NCBI RefSeq assembly: GCF_003610995.1
Contig: NZ_CP032543.1
Coordinates: forward strand, 5,022,001-5,086,000
Reading direction: 5' to 3'
Length of the DNA: 64,000 bases
Source of the DNA: Streptomyces griseus subsp. griseus
Lineage (GTDB): Bacteria; Actinomycetota; Actinomycetes; Streptomycetales; Streptomycetaceae
Shown here: piece by piece, positions 59,788 to 64,000 of the stretch
How positions within the stretch are numbered: position 1 is the stretch's first letter
Layout of the letters: each line of letters opens with the position of its first letter
Translations under genes and position numbers: made by a program
Notes under the pieces: generated by a model
The model's input: only the letters and a program-made list of their open reading frames with translations
What the model was told of the DNA's origin: nothing
Database searches by the model: none

Positions 59788-61374
59788 ATGGCCAGGGAAT
59801 TCCAACGAGGCCACAAGGCCAAGCTCAGTGATCTCACACCGGGGACAGATCTGTACGTAGGTGTGCAGATTGCCGCCCCTGGACTGACCTTCGACATCAG
59901 CTGCTTCGGCCTGGACGCCGACGAACAGCTCTCGGACGACCGGTATTTCATCTTCTTCAACCAGCCGAAATCGCCCGAGGAGGCCATTCAGCTCCTCGGT
60001 CCGCAGTCCGGCGACACCGAGTCCTTCCGCGTCACACTCGACCGCATCCCGGCCACCATCCACAAGCTCTCCTTCACCGCGACCCTCGACGGTGCCGGCC
60101 AGATGTCGCAGGTCGGCCCCGGGTACATCCGGATCGTCGCGGGCGGCGAAGAAGTGGTCAGATACGCCTTCACCGGTTCGGAGTTCACCACCGAGCGCGC
60201 GGTGATGCTCGGTGACTTCTACCTGAAGGACGTCTGGCGCTTCGCCGCCGTCGGCCAGGGCTTCGACGGCGGTCTCGAAGCGCTCCTGAAGAACTTCGGC
60301 GGCGAGGTCGCCGAGGAGGAAGAGGCGCCGGCCGCCCCGCAGGCAGCCCCCGGGTTCGCCCCGCCGGCCCAGGCCACCGCACCCCCGGCCTTCGCGGCCC
60401 CGCCCGCCCCCCAGGCCCCGCAGCCGGCCCCGTCCTTCGGCGCCCCGCCGGCGCCCGCCCCCGCGCCGCAGCAGCCGATGCACGCCGCGCCCACGATCGC
60501 GGCGCCGCTCACCCCGCAGGCGCCCCCGTCCCCGTACGGCCGGCCCGGGCACCAGCCCCCGCCGCCCCCGCCCCCGCAGTTCGGCCAGATCCCCGGCCAG
60601 GGCGTCCCGCCCGCGCCCTACGGCCAGCCGGCCCCGGCACCGTACGGGCAGAGCGCCCCGCCTCCCTTCGGGCAGCAGCCCTCCGGTGTGCCGCAGGGCG
60701 TTCCGGCGGCCGGCGCCGGGCTCAAGGCGGCCCTCCAGATGTACAAGGAGACCCCCACCGGACAGCGCTGGACCCCGCAGAACCAGCAGCTCATGCGGGT
60801 CGACCTGACCATCGGCGGCGCCGGGGTGCTGGCCCGCCAGGGCAGCATGGTGATGTACCAGGGCAAGGTCGACTTCGGCTACAAGGGCGCCGGGTTCGTC
60901 GGACGGGTCGTCGGCAACGCCACCGGCCAGGAGATGCAGCTGATGCGCTGCACCGGCCGCGGCCAGGTCTTCCTCGCCGAGGAGGGTTCCTACCTCCACC
61001 CGATCGAGCTCCAGGGCGACGCCATCTGTGTCTCCGCGGAGAGCGTCCTCGCCTTCGACGAGTCCCTCCAGTACGAGATCCGCCGGGTCGAGGGGCACGG
61101 CATCCCCGGCGGCGCCCTGTTCACCATGCAGTTCCAGGGCACCGGCACCGTGGTCATCAAGACCCACGGCACCCCGGTCGTCCTGCCCGTCACCCCCACC
61201 ACGTTCGCCGACTGCAACGCGGTGGTCGCCTGGTCGGCCGCCTCCCAGGTGATCGTCTCCAGCCAGGTCCGGCTGCGCCGCAACGCGTACCCGGGACACA
61301 GCGGCGAGACCGTGAACCTCCAGTTCCGGGGAGCCCCCGGCAACTTCATCGTCGTCCAGCCCTACGAGGTCTAG
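59788..61374 (+). CDS. TerD-domain / AIM24-domain fusion protein
   Basis: 528 aa from the ATG at 59788. Residues 1-175 are a TerD domain (KLSDLTPGTDLYVGV, TFDISCFGLDADEQLSDDRY, FIFFNQ, SFRVTLDRIP, YAFTGSEFTTERAVMLGDFY) with the acidic calcium-binding positions. A 140-residue linker of Pro/Ala/Gln with APYGQ-type repeats follows, then an AIM24 domain (about 335-528; GVLARQGSMVMYQGKVDFGY and QFQGTGTVVIKTHG). TerD proteins bind calcium in tellurite or stress responses; AIM24 is a beta-helix fold of unknown function. First gene of a three-gene operon with two more AIM24 proteins. Confidence 0.88.
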   Translation: MAREFQRGHKAKLSDLTPGTDLYVGVQIAAPGLTFDISCFGLDADEQLSDDRYFIFFNQPKSPEEAIQLLGPQSGDTESFRVTLDRIPATIHKLSFTATLDGAGQMSQVGPGYIRIVAGGEEVVRYAFTGSEFTTERAVMLGDFYLKDVWRFAAVGQGFDGGLEALLKNFGGEVAEEEEAPAAPQAAPGFAPPAQATAPPAFAAPPAPQAPQPAPSFGAPPAPAPAPQQPMHAAPTIAAPLTPQAPPSPYGRPGHQPPPPPPPQFGQIPGQGVPPAPYGQPAPAPYGQSAPPPFGQQPSGVPQGVPAAGAGLKAALQMYKETPTGQRWTPQNQQLMRVDLTIGGAGVLARQGSMVMYQGKVDFGYKGAGFVGRVVGNATGQEMQLMRCTGRGQVFLAEEGSYLHPIELQGDAICVSAESVLAFDESLQYEIRRVEGHGIPGGALFTMQFQGTGTVVIKTHGTPVVLPVTPTTFADCNAVVAWSAASQVIVSSQVRLRRNAYPGHSGETVNLQFRGAPGNFIVVQPYEV

Positions 61375-61386
61375 AGGGAGCCCGTC

Positions 61387-62067
61387 ATGAACCAGCAACT
61401 CGCGGGCTTCGCCCCGACCGCCGTCACGGCCCGCATGGAGAACCACGGCTCGGCCATGCTCAAGGTCGCCATGGCCTCCGGACAGGACCTCTACGCGCGC
61501 ACCGGATCGATGGTGGCGTACGAAGGGTTCATCCAGTACGAGCCCAACCCGCCCGCCGTCCGGCAGATCGCCTCCCAGTGGATCACCGGCGAGGGCGCAC
61601 CCGTCATGAAGTGCTCCGGCGACGGACTGCTCTACCTCGCCGACTACGGCGCCGACGTGGTCGTCATCAACCTGAACAACGAGTCCATCTCGGTCAACGG
61701 CACCAACCTCCTCGCCTACGACGCACACCTCACCTGGAGCGTCGAGAGGGTCAAGGGGATGGCCAAGTTCGCCGGACAGGGGCTGTGGAACGTCGTCGTC
61801 CAGGGCACCGGATGGGTCGCCATCACCTCCCGGGGCACCCCGATCGTCGTCGACTGCGGACGCGGTGACGACGAGACGTACGTCGACCCGGACGCCCTGG
61901 TCGCCTGGTCCACCAACCTCAAGGTGAAGGGCAAACGCAGCTTCAAGGCCGGGGCGCTGATCGGCCGCGGCAGCGGGGAGGCGTACCAGATGGCCTTCTC
62001 CGGGGAGGGCATCGTCGTCGTCCAGCCGAGCGAGGACAGTACGGACCGCCTGCGGATCCGGAACTGA
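61387..62067 (+). CDS. AIM24-family protein
   Basis: 226 aa, ATG 12 bases after the preceding stop, with GAGGGAG upstream. The whole protein is one AIM24 domain: MLKVAMASGQDLYARTGSMV, GEGAPVMKCSGDGLLYLADY, VVVQGTGWVAITSRGTPIVV and AYQMAFSGEGIVVVQPSED, a double-stranded beta-helix fold. No catalytic residues or membrane segments are seen. Probably forms a complex with the two flanking gene products. Confidence 0.88.
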   Translation: MNQQLAGFAPTAVTARMENHGSAMLKVAMASGQDLYARTGSMVAYEGFIQYEPNPPAVRQIASQWITGEGAPVMKCSGDGLLYLADYGADVVVINLNNESISVNGTNLLAYDAHLTWSVERVKGMAKFAGQGLWNVVVQGTGWVAITSRGTPIVVDCGRGDDETYVDPDALVAWSTNLKVKGKRSFKAGALIGRGSGEAYQMAFSGEGIVVVQPSEDSTDRLRIRN

Positions 62068-62084
62068 GGGGAGGGGAACCCACC

Positions 62085-62840
62085 ATGCAGAGTCCGCTTT
62101 TCAGCCACACCGAGCAGCAGTCCCAGGACCGGTACACCATCCAGAACCCGCAGCTCCTGCGGGTCTCGCTGACCGGACAGGACGACATCCTCGCCCGCAA
62201 GGGCGCGATGGTCGCCTACCAGGGCTTGATGGACTTCGACGGCGAATACCAGTCGCAGGGCCAGCGGCGCGCCCGCGCACACACCGGTGAGGGCCTCGAC
62301 CTGATGCGGGTGTCCGGCCAGGGCACGGTCTTCTTCGCCAACCTCGCCCAGCACATCCACGTCGTGGACGTCGACCGCGAGGGGATGACCGTGGACAGCG
62401 CCTACGTCCTCGCCCTCGACTCCTCGCTGCACACCGAGGTCATCGCGGTGGACAGCCAGTACGGGATCTCCGGCAGCGGCAAGTACCAGCTCAACATCAC
62501 CGGCACCGGCAAGGTCGCCCTCATGACCTCGGGCCAGCCCCTGATGATGCAGGTCACGCCCGAGAAGTACGTCAATGTGGACGCCGACGCCATCGTCGCC
62601 TGGTCCAGCGCCCTGCGGGTCCAGATGCAGGCTCAGACGCACTCCAGCGGTGTCTTCAGGCGCCGGGGCAACACCGGCGAGGGCTGGGAGCTCAGCTTCC
62701 TCGGACAGGGCTTCGCGCTGGTCCAGCCGAGCGAGGTCATGCCCCCGCAGAACGCCCAGATCGGCCAGGGCGCCCGTGCCCAGTTCGGCATGGGCCAGCA
62801 GGGTGCCTACGGCCAGAACCAGAACAACGCCTGGAACTGA
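62085..62840 (+). CDS. AIM24-family protein
   Basis: 251 aa, ATG with GGGGAGGGGA upstream, 17 bases after the previous stop. AIM24 domain visible through LTGQDDILARKGAMVAYQGL, VSGQGTVFFANLAQHIHVVD, NITGTGKVALMTSGQPLMMQ and GWELSFLGQGFALVQPSE. The C-terminal 25 residues are Gln/Gly/Asn-rich. Third gene of the operon; a strong terminator lies 10 bases after its stop. Confidence 0.88.
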   Translation: MQSPLFSHTEQQSQDRYTIQNPQLLRVSLTGQDDILARKGAMVAYQGLMDFDGEYQSQGQRRARAHTGEGLDLMRVSGQGTVFFANLAQHIHVVDVDREGMTVDSAYVLALDSSLHTEVIAVDSQYGISGSGKYQLNITGTGKVALMTSGQPLMMQVTPEKYVNVDADAIVAWSSALRVQMQAQTHSSGVFRRRGNTGEGWELSFLGQGFALVQPSEVMPPQNAQIGQGARAQFGMGQQGAYGQNQNNAWN

Positions 62841-62849
62841 CCGGTCAGC

Positions 62850-62885
62850 GGTAAGGGGCGGCCTCCACAGAGGCCGCCCCTTACC
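62850..62885. terminator. Terminator of the TerD-AIM24 operon
   Basis: A perfect 16-bp stem (62850-62865 with 62870-62885) and loop CACA, 10 bases after the stop; also faces the convergent Nudix gene. Confidence 0.85.
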
Positions 62886-62901
62886 CACAGGGCGCTGCTC
62901 G

Positions 62902-63443
62902 CTAGAGCCGGGAGCGCGTCGCCTTCAGCAGCCGTACGACGGAGGCGTCGGCCACCTCGGCCACGTCCTCGTAGCCGAACCAGCGCAGCTCCAGCGACTC
63001 CTCGCTGATCCGCTCCGCCGCTCCGGCCGGGGCCAGCGCCGCGTACTGCACGTCGAGGTGCCAGTTGCAGGGGCCGGGATGGGGTGCCGGTCCAGCCGGA
63101 CCGGGCCGCCGGGCAGCAGGGTGAGTCCCGTGATTCCGGACTCCTCCGTCGCCTCCCGGAGCGCCGCCGCCTCCAGAGTGGCGTCCCGCTCCTCGCAGTG
63201 CCCGCCCATCTGCAGCCACATCCGGAGCTTGCGGTGCAGGGTGAGCAGCACCTTCTTCCGCTCCGGATCGATCACCAGGGCGCTGGCCGTCAGATGCCCG
63301 GCCCCGCACGCCTTCCACATCGCGTCGTCGTGGCCCGCCAGGTGGTCCAGGTAGGCCCGGCGCAGCTCCGCCTGGTCGCTGCCCTCCTCGCCCCCGGGGG
63401 CGTAACCCTTCAGTACGAGGGTGGCGTCGTCGCGCAGGGTCAC
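62902..63443 (-). pseudogene. Nudix hydrolase gene with a frameshift
   Basis: GTG start at 63443 overlaps the metalloprotease stop (GTGA). The first frame gives TLRDDATLVLKGYAPGG, ASALVIDPERKKVLLTLHRK and the Nudix box GGHCEERDATLEAAALREATEE, ending near LDRHP. The rest of a normal Nudix protein, CNWHLDVQYAALAPAGAAER and SLELRWFGYEDVAEVADASV, reads in another frame to the stop at 62902. The shift lies at a run of four G (63081-63084 on the + strand); one more base would join the frames as HPHPGPCNWHLD. The catalytic box is intact, so this is either a recent mutation or a sequencing error. Confidence 0.85.
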
Positions 63444-64000
63444 TGGTCGCGGCCGTCCTTGCCGTCTTCCTTGCCGTCCTCGCCCTTGTCCTCATCGCTT
63501 ACGGAGGGCTTCCGCGGGCCCTGCGCGGCCTCGCCGAGCATCTTGTCCAGCTCGGAGAAGTCGGCCTGCTCGTGGTGGACGAAGCCGTCCGGGTCGTCCA
63601 GGTCGTGGGCGGTCGGCAGCATGTCCGGGTGTGCCCACAGTGCGTCGCGGCCCTCAAGACCCCGGGCGTCGGTGAGCGAGGCCCACAGCCGCGAGGCGTC
63701 CCGCAGCCGGCGCGGGCGCAGCTGGAGACCGATGAGCGTGGCGAACGTCTGCTCGGCCGGACCACCGGAGGCACGGCGCCTGCGCATCGTCTCGCGCAGC
63801 GCGTCCGAGGAGGTCAGCCGGGACTTCGCGGCCTCATGGACCACCGCGTCCACCCAGCCCTCCACGAGCGCCAGAGCCGTCTCCAGACGGGCCAGGGAGG
63901 CCTTCTGCCCGGGTGTGTCCTCCGGCTGGAACATGCCCTGCTGAAGGGCGTCCTGCAACTGCTCGGGGTTGGAGGGGTCGAACTGGCCGACGACGTCCTC
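63440..64000 (-). CDS. Zinc-dependent metalloprotease (DUF2342 family), C-terminal part
   Basis: The gene runs off the right edge; the visible 186 codons read EDVVGQFDPSNPEQLQDALQ, QPEDTPGQKASLARLETALA, LVEGWVDAVVHEA and DMLPTAHDLDDPDGFVHHEQ, which is the C-terminal end of this actinobacterial family. The zinc-binding HExxH lies in the missing N-terminal part, so activity cannot be judged here. The last 30 residues are charged (EDKGEDGKEDGKDGRDQ). Its stop overlaps the start of the frameshifted Nudix gene. The mycobacterial Rv3195 occupies the same relative place. Confidence 0.85.
   Translation of the reverse strand, partial: EDVVGQFDPSNPEQLQDALQQGMFQPEDTPGQKASLARLETALALVEGWVDAVVHEAAKSRLTSSDALRETMRRRRASGGPAEQTFATLIGLQLRPRRLRDASRLWASLTDARGLEGRDALWAHPDMLPTAHDLDDPDGFVHHEQADFSELDKMLGEAAQGPRKPSVSDEDKGEDGKEDGKDGRDQ

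Overview
The window is high-GC actinobacterial chromosome, almost certainly Streptomyces. The evidence is strong G/C third-position codon use, many GTG starts, a WhiB-like regulator with an AT-hook, mycoredoxin, ECF sigma factors and very dense gene packing. No rRNA, tRNA, insertion sequence, prophage or CRISPR array was seen. One gene is cut by the right edge (zinc metalloprotease, 63440-64000).

Layout. (1) 1-10.5 kb: envelope-stress block with an O-methyltransferase, an ECF sigma factor with a good autoregulatory-type promoter, its zinc-binding anti-sigma factor, an HtrA protease, TatB, a hypothetical protein, the Fe-S carrier Mrp, a DUF1003 protein, a soluble MgtE-like/CBS protein, a lipoprotein and a small protein. 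This matches the mycobacterial sigE-rseA-htrA-tatB-mrp neighbourhood. (2) 10.5-18.8 kb: CorA with a long leader holding a 19-codon leader ORF, a SUFU-domain protein, an MFS exporter, a zinc-ribbon protein, a PHP phosphoesterase, a MarC protein, a hidden 50-aa gene under a SigR-type promoter, a NYN nuclease and a hydrolase. (3) 19-27 kb: DEAD-box helicase (apparently CTG start), ferritin-like protein, membrane protein, DUF3107, TetR, acidic small protein, hydrolase, and a DUF3152 metalloprotease. (4) 27-33.4 kb: a decayed oligopeptide ABC ATPase, then four overlapping genes (PelF-type glycosyltransferase, multispanning membrane protein, sugar-nucleotide epimerase, spherulin-4-type glycosidase fold) that look like an uncharacterised exopolysaccharide system. 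(5) 33.4-41.8 kb: MoeZ, tandem secreted tripeptidyl-peptidase-like lipoproteins, a 1013-aa LPG-synthase-type membrane protein with a degenerate kinase domain, and an alkyltransferase-like protein. (6) 42-56 kb: AdnA/AdnB helicase-nuclease, M20 dipeptidase, NudC, mycoredoxin, UvrD2, then wblC with a translated leader ORF and an intrinsic terminator (attenuation). (7) 56-64 kb: ABC1 kinase, ThiF-like protein, YgjP-like metalloprotein, a TerD-AIM24 operon, a frameshifted Nudix gene and the partial metalloprotease.

How it fits together. Blocks 3, 5 and 6 follow the order known around Mycobacterium tuberculosis Rv3211-Rv3195 (rhlE, ferritin-like, TB9.4, TetR, DUF3152, moeB, ATL, adnAB, nudC, mrx1, uvrD2, whiB7, ABC1, metalloprotease). 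Against that backbone the polysaccharide cluster stands out as an insertion, with an ABC-transporter remnant at its left edge. Stress regulation recurs: an ECF promoter before the sigma gene, three GGAAT-N18-GTT (SigR-type) promoters before moeZ, mrx1 and the 50-aa gene, and attenuation of wblC. Promoter and domain calls are by eye, without database searches.
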